DNA of 34,621 bases from the NCBI GenBank assembly GCA_016234265.1, contig JACRFW010000041.1:1-34621 (forward strand), given 5' to 3'. The stretch comes from Candidatus Magasanikiibacteriota bacterium (lineage in GTDB: Bacteria > Patescibacteriota > Patescibacteriia > Magasanikbacterales > GWA2-37-8). Below, one piece after another: positions 15,208 through 22,193 of the stretch (positions within the stretch are counted from its first letter, which is position 1; each line of letters begins with the position of its first letter). The notes beneath the pieces are model-generated. The model did no database searches and was not told where the DNA came from. It saw nothing but the letters and a program-made list of their open reading frames with translations. Position numbers and translations under genes: made by a program.

Positions 15208-15669
15208 ATGACTGACCAAATTGTTAAACCAACTACTCCGACGATTGCCGTTCCGGCGGGCTCTTCGGCCGTCGCAAAGACCGACACAAAAGTAGCGCCG
15301 AAGAAAAAGAAAGCGGTGAAGATTGTGCCGCGCGGTAATGCATATATCCAAGCTACTTACAACAACACCATCATCACTATCACCGACCCGAACGGCGCGG
15401 TATTAGGCTGGTCATCTTCTGGCACCAATGGTTTCAAGGGGCCAAAGAAAGCCACGCCATACGCTGCGAGCGTGGTGGTGAAAGATTTAATGACAAAATT
15501 GGCTGACTATGCCGTGAAAGAAGTAAATGTGTTTATCAAAGGCATCGGTGGCGGCCGCGAATCCGCTATCCGCGCTTTGCATGGCAATGGTTTAAACGTT
15601 TTAAATATTACCGATCTGACTCCGATCCCACACAATGGTTGCCGCCCGCCGAAACGCCGCCGCGTTTAA
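15208..15669 (+). CDS. rpsK: Ribosomal protein S11
   Basis: S11, 153 aa from ATG 15208. The conserved body begins near residue 40 (GNAYIQATYNNTIITITDPNG) and ends with IPHNGCRPPKRRRV, as usual. The first 40 residues form an alanine/lysine-rich extension (KKKKAVKIVP) that is longer than in typical S11 and probably disordered. A longer open frame from 15040 overlaps rpsM and is not supported. S11 forms part of the small-subunit platform near the mRNA exit. Confidence 0.96.
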   Translation: MTDQIVKPTTPTIAVPAGSSAVAKTDTKVAPKKKKAVKIVPRGNAYIQATYNNTIITITDPNGAVLGWSSSGTNGFKGPKKATPYAASVVVKDLMTKLADYAVKEVNVFIKGIGGGRESAIRALHGNGLNVLNITDLTPIPHNGCRPPKRRRV

Positions 15670-15710
15670 ACTTTATAACTTTGAACTTTCCACTTTAGAA
15701 CTAATCATCT

Positions 15711-16322
15711 ATGGCTCGCGATTTAAGACCAAAACACAAACTCTGCCGTAAATTCGGTGAAAAGCTCTGCGATTCGCCGAAGTGCCCTTTGCTGCGCCGC
15801 AGTTATCCGCCGGGCATCCATGGGCCCAGCAAAAAACATCATACCAAGCTCGGGAGCTACGGCAAACAGTTGCTGGAAAAGCAAAAAGTGAAGCGCATCT
15901 ATGGCATTTTGGAGCGCCAATTTAGTAATTATGTTGCTGAAGCTTCCAAGAAAACTGGTGATACGAGCAAATTTTTGCTCCACTATTTGGAATCTCGTTT
16001 GGACAATGTGGTGTACCGCAGCGGTTTAGCCAATTCTCGCGCCGCCGCCCGTCAATTGGTCACTCATGGTCATGTGTTGGTCAACGGCAAGAAATTGGAT
16101 ATTGCTTCCTACCGCGTCCGCGTCGGAGAAACCGTTGGTATTAAGGCCAAAACACACCAGAGCAAACTGTTTGAAAACCGAACTGAAACTATTGCTAAGA
16201 AAGATATGCCGAGTTGGTTAAGCGTTGATGCGAAGGCGTTAACGGCTAAAGTTTTAAACAGCCCAACGGTGGCCAATCCTAATTTTGACGCGAACTCTAT
16301 CATCGGTTTCTATTCACGCTAA
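15711..16322 (+). CDS. rpsD: Ribosomal protein S4
   Basis: S4, 203 aa, the primary 16S rRNA-binding protein. The N-terminal region has three cysteines (HKLC ... KLCDSPKC), a reduced version of the four-cysteine zinc site found in some S4 proteins, followed by RRSYPPGIHG. The S4 RNA-binding domain covers about 92-155 (SRLDNVVYRSGLANSRAAAR, LVNGKKLDIASYRVRVGETV). In other bacteria S4 represses its own operon through an mRNA leader, so it is the first candidate ligand for the element at 14467. Confidence 0.96.
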   Translation: MARDLRPKHKLCRKFGEKLCDSPKCPLLRRSYPPGIHGPSKKHHTKLGSYGKQLLEKQKVKRIYGILERQFSNYVAEASKKTGDTSKFLLHYLESRLDNVVYRSGLANSRAAARQLVTHGHVLVNGKKLDIASYRVRVGETVGIKAKTHQSKLFENRTETIAKKDMPSWLSVDAKALTAKVLNSPTVANPNFDANSIIGFYSR

Positions 16323-16330
16323 TTTTAAAA

Positions 16331-16351
16331 CCGGTCACCTCAAGCGACCGG
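16331..16351 (+). promoter_or_regulatory. Small hairpin in the rpsD-rpoA gap
   Basis: CCGGTC (16331-16336) pairs with GACCGG (16346-16351) around a 9-nt loop, ending 18 nt before the rpoA start. It could modulate rpoA expression or RNA processing, and there is no T-run for termination. Confidence 0.4.
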
Positions 16352-16369
16352 GATAAACTTCAAACTCGT

Positions 16370-17191
16370 ATGGAAAATTTTCTTCTACCATCTAAAGTAG
16401 AATTCCAGCCTAGTGAGAGCAAGCACACTGGTTCCATGGTGGTTACACCCTGCTACCATGGCTATGGCACCACGCTCGGCAACGCCCTGCGCCGTGTTCT
16501 GCTTTCTTCGCTCCCGGGTTCGGCCGTGGAATATTTTAAAGTAAAAGGCGTTCAACACGAATTTTCTACGATTGATGGCGTGAAAGAAGATGTGGTGGAA
16601 ATAATGTTGAATTTAAAACAGCTCGCCGTAAAAGTTTTTTCCGATGAGCCAGTGCTGTTGAATCTGGTCAAAAAGGGCCTGGGCCCGGTAACTGCCGCGG
16701 ACATTGAGGCCAACTCCAATGTAGAAATTGTGAACAAGGATTTAGTTATCTGCAACTTGACCAAAAGCAAGACGCTGGAAATGGAGATCACCGTCGGCCG
16801 TGGCCGCGGCTACAAGCCGGTGGAAGAGAAAAACCGCCAGAATTATGACCTCGGCACTATTGTGATGGATTCGGTGTACACCCCGGTCAAAGATGTCGGC
16901 TACCATGTAGAATACACCCGCGTCGGCGATATCACGAACTTTGAGAAATTAACGCTCACGGTAGAGACCAACGGCACCATCACCCCGCGCGAAGCCATTG
17001 ATCAGAGTACCAAAATTTTGATGGACCACTTTACGGTTGTGCTGAATGCCGCCGAAAGCGCGGCCGAGTCAGCCGCTCCAGCGGTTGAAGAGGAAGCCGC
17101 GTCCGCTGAGGTCATCGCCGAGACCAAAGACGAAGAAGAGAAGGCCGAGAAAAAAGAAAAGAAAGCCAAAAAATCAAAGAAGAAAGAATAA
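16370..17191 (+). CDS. rpoA: RNA polymerase alpha subunit without a C-terminal domain
   Basis: RpoA, 273 aa. The N-terminal dimerisation and assembly domain is intact: GYGTTLGNALRRVLLSSLPGSAVE, the insert domain, VEYTRVGD, and the final helix DQSTKILMDHFTVVLNAAE ending near residue 225. The remaining 45 or so residues are a low-complexity acidic then lysine-rich tail (EEEAASAEV ... EKKAKKSKKKE). The standard alpha-CTD, with its helix-hairpin-helix region that binds UP elements and activators, is absent. rplQ starts 2 nt after the stop, so there is no space for it. Promoter activation through alpha-CTD is therefore not expected in this organism. Confidence 0.94.
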   Translation: MENFLLPSKVEFQPSESKHTGSMVVTPCYHGYGTTLGNALRRVLLSSLPGSAVEYFKVKGVQHEFSTIDGVKEDVVEIMLNLKQLAVKVFSDEPVLLNLVKKGLGPVTAADIEANSNVEIVNKDLVICNLTKSKTLEMEITVGRGRGYKPVEEKNRQNYDLGTIVMDSVYTPVKDVGYHVEYTRVGDITNFEKLTLTVETNGTITPREAIDQSTKILMDHFTVVLNAAESAAESAAPAVEEEAASAEVIAETKDEEEKAEKKEKKAKKSKKKE

Positions 17192-17193
17192 AT

Positions 17194-17544
17194 ATGCGTC
17201 ACCAGAAAAACAAACTGACACTTGACCGAAAGACCGCCGGGCGCCGGGCGCTTCTCGCCAATTTGGCGGAGAGTTTAGTGGTGTTTGAAAAGATCAGCAC
17301 CACCAAAGCCAAAGCTAAAGCCGTCCGCTCGCTTGTGGAGCGCCTTATCACCAAAGCCAAGCAGGGCACATTGGCCGATCGCCGCAATATCCAGGCTGTT
17401 CTCTACACCAAGAATGCCACTGAAAAACTCATGGAGAAGCTTGGCCCCCGCTACAAAGACCGCCAGGGCGGCTATACGCGTGTCACTGTGACCCGCAACC
17501 GCGTCGGCGACGGAGCCGAGGAAGCGCTGGTTGAATTAGTTTAA
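17194..17544 (+). CDS. rplQ: Ribosomal protein L17
   Basis: L17, 116 aa, MRHQKNKLTLDRKTAGRRAL followed by LANLAESLVVFEKISTTKAKAK. The C-terminal GGYTRVTVTRNRVGDGAEEALVELV is typical. It begins 2 nt after rpoA, the usual order in the alpha operon. L17 lines the polypeptide exit tunnel region of the large subunit. Confidence 0.96.
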   Translation: MRHQKNKLTLDRKTAGRRALLANLAESLVVFEKISTTKAKAKAVRSLVERLITKAKQGTLADRRNIQAVLYTKNATEKLMEKLGPRYKDRQGGYTRVTVTRNRVGDGAEEALVELV

Positions 17545-17555
17545 TTTTGAAATAT

Positions 17556-17912
17556 ATGGCAGGAAGCACACATGGAAAATACGTCATTGATGCGGCTGGT
17601 ACTCGTCCGGGTCGTTTAGCGACCGCTATCGCCCGGCTCCTCATGGGCAAAAACAAGCCAGACTACGAGTTGCATGTTGATCGCGGTGGAAAAGTGGTCG
17701 TCAGCAATATCAGTCAAATGGTCTTTTCGGGAAAAAAGCTGGATCAAAAGCTGTATCGTCACCACACCATGTACCCGGGCGGTCTCAAGGAAATTCCGGC
17801 CAAGAAGATCTTTAAAGAGAACCCGGCCGAAATTTTGCGCCAGGCCGTGGCCAAGATGCTCCCCAAGAACAAGTTCCGCACAAATCGTTTGAAGCGATTG
17901 GCGATTAAATAA
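17556..17912 (+). CDS. rplM: Ribosomal protein L13
   Basis: L13, 118 aa from ATG 17556 (a TTG at 17547 in frame is less likely). Family features are YVIDAAGTRPGRLATAIARLL, a VVVSN segment, KLYRHHTMYPGGLKEIP and a C-terminal MLPKNKFRTNRLKRL. It is somewhat shorter than the usual 140 or so residues. Its stop overlaps the rpsI start by one base (TAATG), indicating coupling, as in the common rplM-rpsI pair. Confidence 0.95.
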   Translation: MAGSTHGKYVIDAAGTRPGRLATAIARLLMGKNKPDYELHVDRGGKVVVSNISQMVFSGKKLDQKLYRHHTMYPGGLKEIPAKKIFKENPAEILRQAVAKMLPKNKFRTNRLKRLAIK

Positions 17913-18325
17913 TGACTATGACCAAGCTCAATCAAAATAGCACTATTACTCGTTCCGTCGGCCGCCGAAAATCCGCTTCCGCCCGTGTGCGCATAGATAA
18001 AGGCACCGGTAAAATTACCGTCAACGGCAAAGCTCTTGCAGTCTATTTCCCATACTTTGAATTACAGCAAATTATTCTCGCTCCACTCAAGGCTTTGGCC
18101 AAAGAAAAAGACCTTGATTTTTCCGTAAAGGTGGCTGGTGGCGGTCAACGCGGTCAGGCGGTCGCTGTGCAGCTCGGGGTGGCTCGCGCCCTTCTGAAGT
18201 GGAACGAAGAATTTAGAAAAACTTTAAAAACTCTCGGTTTCCTCAAGCGCGATGCGCGCGTCAAAGAGCGCAAGAAGCCTGGGTTGAAAAAAGCTCGCCG
18301 CGCACCTCAGTGGTCCAAGCGGTAA
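17912..18325 (+). CDS. rpsI: Ribosomal protein S9
   Basis: S9, 137 aa, with SVGRRKSASARVRIDKGTGK near the N-terminus, VAGGGQRGQAVAVQLGVARALL, and the characteristic C-terminal KKPGLKKARRAPQWSKR whose end reaches the P-site tRNA. It is the last gene of the operon and is followed by a clear terminator. Confidence 0.96.
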   Translation: MTMTKLNQNSTITRSVGRRKSASARVRIDKGTGKITVNGKALAVYFPYFELQQIILAPLKALAKEKDLDFSVKVAGGGQRGQAVAVQLGVARALLKWNEEFRKTLKTLGFLKRDARVKERKKPGLKKARRAPQWSKR

Positions 18326-18343
18326 AACCTGTCTTCAAAATCC

Positions 18344-18375
18344 AATCCCGCCCTTCGCGAAAGGCGGGATTTTTT
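18344..18375 (+). terminator. Terminator of the ribosomal protein operon
   Basis: ATCCCGCC (18345-18352) pairs with GGCGGGAT (18363-18370) and is followed by a run of six T (18370-18375). The loop contains a small extra TT/AA pairing. It lies 20 nt after rpsI and is a textbook intrinsic terminator. Confidence 0.85.
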
Positions 18376-18389
18376 AACCATTGACATCT

Positions 18390-18409
18390 CCTGCCTGCCG
18401 GCAGGCAGG
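18390..18409. repeat. CCTGCCTGCCGGCAGGCAGG palindrome
   Basis: Perfect 20-nt palindrome directly downstream of the operon terminator. I recall similar sequences being common in Parcubacteria-type genomes, but this was not checked. It lies just after a TTGACA box (18381-18386) that has no matching -10, so that box is probably not an active promoter. Confidence 0.75.
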
Positions 18410-18441
18410 TCTTTTCTTTTTTCCAGGTCCAGTTTACAATA

Positions 18442-18632
18442 CCTGCGTCTTTTCTTATCAGGCCAACATGGGGTTGGTCTGAACCTCGTAGTAGCGCAGG
18501 AGGTTTCCCTTGCGGAAGGCAATGGAAATGGCGTTGGCCCTGCTGGCCGGCTCTGGGAGGAGTGGTAAAAGAGCCAGAGCGGCGCCGGGGATAATGGATC
18601 TCTTCCGGGCGCGGGGGTGTCTGACAAATTAA
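18442..18632 (+). promoter_or_regulatory. Highly structured, GC-rich leader upstream of the lipase gene
   Basis: This region fills most of the 340-bp gap between rpsI and the lipase. TCAGGCCAAC (18458-18467) pairs with GTTGGTCTGA (18473-18482), a 10-bp stem with a 5-nt loop. AACCTC (18482-18487) can pair with GAGGTT (18500-18505), and CCTGCG (18442-18447) with CGCAGG (18495-18500). These last two exclude each other, and both mask the AGGAGG at 18498-18503. A further 10-bp stem with one bulge joins 18546-18556 to 18574-18583. The GC content is well above the flanks. It could be a regulatory leader or a small RNA. Confidence 0.45.
18510..18632 (+). CDS. Possible 40-aa small ORF in the lipase leader
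   Basis: A TTG codon lies 6 nt after a perfect AGGAGG, the best-spaced ribosome binding site in this part of the window. The frame reads MRKAMEMALALLAGSGRSGK, then a basic segment (RARAAPG) and IMDLFRARGCLTN before TAA. It could be a leader peptide whose translation controls the downstream gene. Against it are the rare start codon, the strong RNA folding that could produce the AGGAGG by chance, and the absence of any recognisable family. Confidence 0.25.
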   Translation: MRKAMEMALALLAGSGRSGKRARAAPGIMDLFRARGCLTN

Positions 18633-18665
18633 AAATTACATAATTTATCTTTAAGGAGGGGATAT

Positions 18666-21600
18666 ATGGAATTTTTTTTCAAACAAGGTGCGCGAGCGGG
18701 ACTTTTGGCGGGTGGCGTGTTTAGCGCGGCTTTTTCTATTTTTCTAGCATTTCCTCATTGGGCCAGCGCTGCCACCGAGCTTCAATATGACGGTGGTTAT
18801 GGTTATGGTTTGGTTACGCAGACTCTTACGAAAGCCAAAAGTCCCTATATAGTTCACGGCGGCTGTTTTGCCGCCACGAAAATTCCATATGGCGCCACTG
18901 TCACCGTTGATCCCGGAGTCATACTTAAGTTTGCGATAGAGAGTGGGTGTGGGAGCGGCCCGGGGCACATTGGCGTTCTTGGCAATTTATTTGTCAATGG
19001 TACTTCCGAAGAACCGGTAATTTTTACTTCCATCCGTGATGACAGTGTCGGCGGCGACACTAGTGGCGATGGTTCAGCTACCGTACCGCGGCCGGGCGAC
19101 TGGAATGATATTGAGATTATCAGTAGTAGTGGAGCGAATACCATTGGTATTCATAACGCTATTTTCCGCTATGGCGGTTTCAAGGGCGCGTCGATTGACA
19201 TTTGGTCGGGCACCAGCAGTGTAACGTTTGAAAATATTGAGCTGGCTTATAATGCGGGTTTTGGTATTAAGACCAGTCTTCCGCTTACGCTCGCCAGTAG
19301 CAGTTTTCATGATAACTTGAGCGGTGCCATCAATGCCGATAATTTGTGGGCGCCGCAAGTTGATGCCAGGAATAACTGGTGGGGAGAGGCGTCGGGCCCA
19401 AGTGTCGCTGGCAACCCGGGTGGGCATGGTCAAACTTTCCGTGGCAATGTTCTCTATGACCCCTGGATCGGCAAAGTGTTGCCCAATCAGCCGCCGGCGT
19501 TATCTTTTTCGTCTGAGAGCGGCTACCAGACGGATGGCGTTGAGCCGAATATAGCGTTTCTTTCCAAATTGCCGACGTTTAAAGTTGTCTTTGCCGATGC
19601 CGATAACAACCCGCCGACGTATGTGCGCATTGTCATTGACGGCTTGCCTTATGACCTGGCAAAAGACACGGGGCAGGATGGAATTTTCGTAAATGGTGAA
19701 GTATATGCTTTTACAGCCACAAGCACGCTCCCAAGCGGCCAGCACACCTATCATTTTGAAACCAGCGACGGCATCGTCACCGCGCGTCTGCCCGCCAGTG
19801 GTGAATTGAATTTTACCCTAAAAAACGATCCGGTTATCATTATACCCGGCATTTTGGGCAGTGAACAAAAAAATGGGGTTTGGGTGATTGACCCGATTTT
19901 TCACACCTATGACAATTTGATTGATACTTTTAGAGTAAACGGCTATGCCGATGGTGTAGATTTGTTTACTTTCCCATATCAATGGCGGAATTCAAATGTA
20001 GATACAGCAGTGTTGCTCAAAGATAAAATCGCAGGTGTGAAAGCGATTTGCGGTTGTGATAAAGTTGACTTGGTCGCGCATTCCATGGGTGGTTTGGTGG
20101 CACGACAGTATATCCAATCCAACTATTATGCGCATGATATTGATCAATTAATTTTTCTGGGTACGCCGCATTTGGGTGCGCCCAATGCTTATTTGACTTG
20201 GGAGGGAGGAGAAACAGGACGTCGTCTGCCTGATAGGGTTTTAAATTTTATATTTACACGAGAAGCTGAAAAAACAGGCTATGCAAGCTTGTTTGATTAT
20301 GTAAGGCATAGACCAATAACTTCGATTGAGGAATTGTTACCAATCTATGATTATTTGAAAGATAAGAGCGCTAACACATTAAGGCAATACCCAAATAATT
20401 ATCCAAGAAATCAATTTTTGGAAGAGTTGAATGCGAATGTTAGTAAATTATACGATTCCGGTATTTTGTTAACAAACATCGTTGGTGATCTAGGACCCAG
20501 CAGCACCTTGAATACTGTTAGAGTAATTGATTCACCGTTCCTGCCATTATGGAATCACGGTTTTCCAGACGGATATGATGGCACCACATATGATTTAGGC
20601 ATGGAAGTTGGAAGCGGTGACGGCACACTACCTCTTAAAAGTAGTGAATTTATTTATTCAGATATATCTGTACAATCAACAGAGCATACAGCATTACCAA
20701 CACATGCAGAGTCGTTAATTATAAATAAATTAGCGGCAATAAAAGATCCAGAATTAGTTAACAATTGGCATTTTCCTAATTTTAAACTTTTAATCATCAA
20801 AATCCTTTCCCCAGCTGATATTGTCGTCATCGCTCCAGATGGCAAGCGAGTTGGGAAGGATTTTACGATTGGTCAAGAAGTAAATCAAATCGATGGCGCA
20901 TTTTATTCTGGATTTACCACCGATGATGAATATATAACCATTCCCAACCCTTTGGATGGTGAATACAAGGTGGAAACTATTGGTACGGGTAATGGCGGTG
21001 AATATACTGTTGCCGCAGGTTATATCTCTGACGACGTTCTTGTTAGTAAAGATTTCCAGGCTAATACTTTACCAAATATGGTATCGGAATTAAAAATAGA
21101 TATAAACAGCAGTACGCCGCAGAATTTGAGGGTTACGCCAACGGATAATGTGCCGCCGGAAATTACGATTTTGTCTCCGCTTGCCCAAGATTACACCCGG
21201 CCATTTGTTTTGCCTCTTTTAGTCACAGCTACAGACACCGGCTCTGGCGTATATTCCCAAAGTCTAGCGTTTGATGGTAAAATAGCTACCAGCAGTGATA
21301 TGGTAGATTTATTTTACTTACCACTCGGTATTCATACAGTAATGGCCACAGCCACGGATTTTATGGGCAATGTGGCCATAGCGAGCACTTCGTTTAAATT
21401 AATCGCCAGTGTTACTAGTACTATTTCGGATATAGAACGATCTTACTCATTGGGGTGGATAAATAATGCCGGTATTAAAAAAAGTTTGATTAAAAAATTG
21501 CAGGAAATAAAAAAAGAAGATAAAAAAGAAAAAGAAGATGATGAAAGAAAACATAAAAAGAACGAAGAAAAACGCAAAGAAGAGTTTAAAGAATTTTTAC

Positions 21601-21689
21601 AGGAGCTTAAGAAGCAACGGGGCAGACATGTTAATGAGCAGGCCTTTACGTTAATTCAAGAAGATATTAATTGGTTAATAAATAATTAA
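18666..21689 (+). CDS. Very large secreted LCAT-like lipase/acyltransferase with beta-helix and charged tail
   Basis: Protein of 1007 aa, starting after a strong AAGGAGGGG site. An N-terminal hydrophobic segment (about 10-36, ending WASA) looks like a signal peptide. Residues about 60-270 resemble a right-handed parallel beta-helix, ending with the recurring motif NNWWGEASGPS ... GNPGGHG. Residues about 385-700 are an alpha/beta hydrolase of the LCAT/PGAP1-like lipase group: PVIIIPGILGS (oxyanion region) and AHSMGGLVARQ with nucleophile S473. Residues about 830-910 form an Ig-like repeat (PPEITILSPL ... FMGNVAIAST). The last 85 residues are a lysine/glutamate-rich coiled coil. It probably acts at the cell surface on lipids or esters; the substrate is unknown. 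Confidence 0.8.
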   Translation: MEFFFKQGARAGLLAGGVFSAAFSIFLAFPHWASAATELQYDGGYGYGLVTQTLTKAKSPYIVHGGCFAATKIPYGATVTVDPGVILKFAIESGCGSGPGHIGVLGNLFVNGTSEEPVIFTSIRDDSVGGDTSGDGSATVPRPGDWNDIEIISSSGANTIGIHNAIFRYGGFKGASIDIWSGTSSVTFENIELAYNAGFGIKTSLPLTLASSSFHDNLSGAINADNLWAPQVDARNNWWGEASGPSVAGNPGGHGQTFRGNVLYDPWIGKVLPNQPPALSFSSESGYQTDGVEPNIAFLSKLPTFKVVFADADNNPPTYVRIVIDGLPYDLAKDTGQDGIFVNGEVYAFTATSTLPSGQHTYHFETSDGIVTARLPASGELNFTLKNDPVIIIPGILGSEQKNGVWVIDPIFHTYDNLIDTFRVNGYADGVDLFTFPYQWRNSNVDTAVLLKDKIAGVKAICGCDKVDLVAHSMGGLVARQYIQSNYYAHDIDQLIFLGTPHLGAPNAYLTWEGGETGRRLPDRVLNFIFTREAEKTGYASLFDYVRHRPITSIEELLPIYDYLKDKSANTLRQYPNNYPRNQFLEELNANVSKLYDSGILLTNIVGDLGPSSTLNTVRVIDSPFLPLWNHGFPDGYDGTTYDLGMEVGSGDGTLPLKSSEFIYSDISVQSTEHTALPTHAESLIINKLAAIKDPELVNNWHFPNFKLLIIKILSPADIVVIAPDGKRVGKDFTIGQEVNQIDGAFYSGFTTDDEYITIPNPLDGEYKVETIGTGNGGEYTVAAGYISDDVLVSKDFQANTLPNMVSELKIDINSSTPQNLRVTPTDNVPPEITILSPLAQDYTRPFVLPLLVTATDTGSGVYSQSLAFDGKIATSSDMVDLFYLPLGIHTVMATATDFMGNVAIASTSFKLIASVTSTISDIERSYSLGWINNAGIKKSLIKKLQEIKKEDKKEKEDDERKHKKNEEKRKEEFKEFLQELKKQRGRHVNEQAFTLIQEDINWLINN

Positions 21690-21695
21690 AATGTT

Positions 21696-22073
21696 ATGAA
21701 GTATAAAAATTTTGTTTTATTTATCCTTGTTAGTTTTTTGTCAATTTTGTTGGCTGCGCCCGCAGGACAATTTTATCAAAGATTTATAAGGATGCCAGTA
21801 GGATTTGGTAGTTTTATTATTCCTATTTTTTGGTATAACTTTACCGACGGAATTATCCTGTCTTTTATTTTCTTCCTCACCCTTCTGTTTACTGCCTTTG
21901 GCGATCAAAAAAAATACTGGTGGATCGGCATTCTGCTTATTCCGGCTGCGTTATTTGAAGTATACTTTGATTTGGCCCACATTTATTTCCCCATTGCTCT
22001 TGGCCTTCTTGGCTGGCTGGTTGGCAAAGGGATTGAGATGGTTGTCCCAAAGTTGTGGACGCAAAAAGTCTAA
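21696..22073 (+). CDS. Small membrane protein of unknown function
   Basis: A 125-aa protein with three hydrophobic stretches (about 5-22, 50-68 and 75-112, the last probably two helices), rich in aromatic residues. No motif was recognised. It starts 6 nt after the lipase gene, so the two are likely co-transcribed and may be functionally linked. A long hairpin lies downstream. Confidence 0.6.
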   Translation: MKYKNFVLFILVSFLSILLAAPAGQFYQRFIRMPVGFGSFIIPIFWYNFTDGIILSFIFFLTLLFTAFGDQKKYWWIGILLIPAALFEVYFDLAHIYFPIALGLLGWLVGKGIEMVVPKLWTQKV

Positions 22074-22101
22074 AAGACGGTCGGCAGTTGTGCCGTTTAA
22101 A

Positions 22102-22142
22102 ACATACTAAAGTCCTCTCCAAAAGAGAGGACTTTAGTATGT
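22102..22142. terminator. 18-bp perfect hairpin between the lipase unit and the flippase gene
   Basis: ACATACTAAAGTCCTCTC (22102-22119) is the exact complement of 22125-22142, with a 5-nt loop (CAAAA). The stability suits a transcript end, but there is no T-run, so it may instead be a repeat element or a 3'-end protecting structure. Confidence 0.5.
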
Positions 22143-22152
22143 GCCTAAAGCG

Positions 22153-22181
22153 TTGATTTTTTCAGTTTTTTAGGCTACACT
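22153..22181 (+). promoter_or_regulatory. Promoter of the flippase-glycosyltransferase operon
   Basis: TTGATT (22153-22158) and TACACT (22176-22181) are 17 bp apart. The expected start is near 22188, six bases before the ATG, so the transcript would be nearly leaderless. Confidence 0.65.
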
Positions 22182-22193
22182 ACAAACTACGCT

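Noticed and set aside
15040-15669. Longer open frame for S11 beginning inside rpsM
   Set aside because: Its first 56 codons are a shadow of rpsM in another frame; the S11 start at 15208 matches the family.
18381-18386. TTGACA as a -35 box for the lipase
   Set aside because: No -10 element lies 15-19 bp downstream; the GC-rich palindrome occupies that space.
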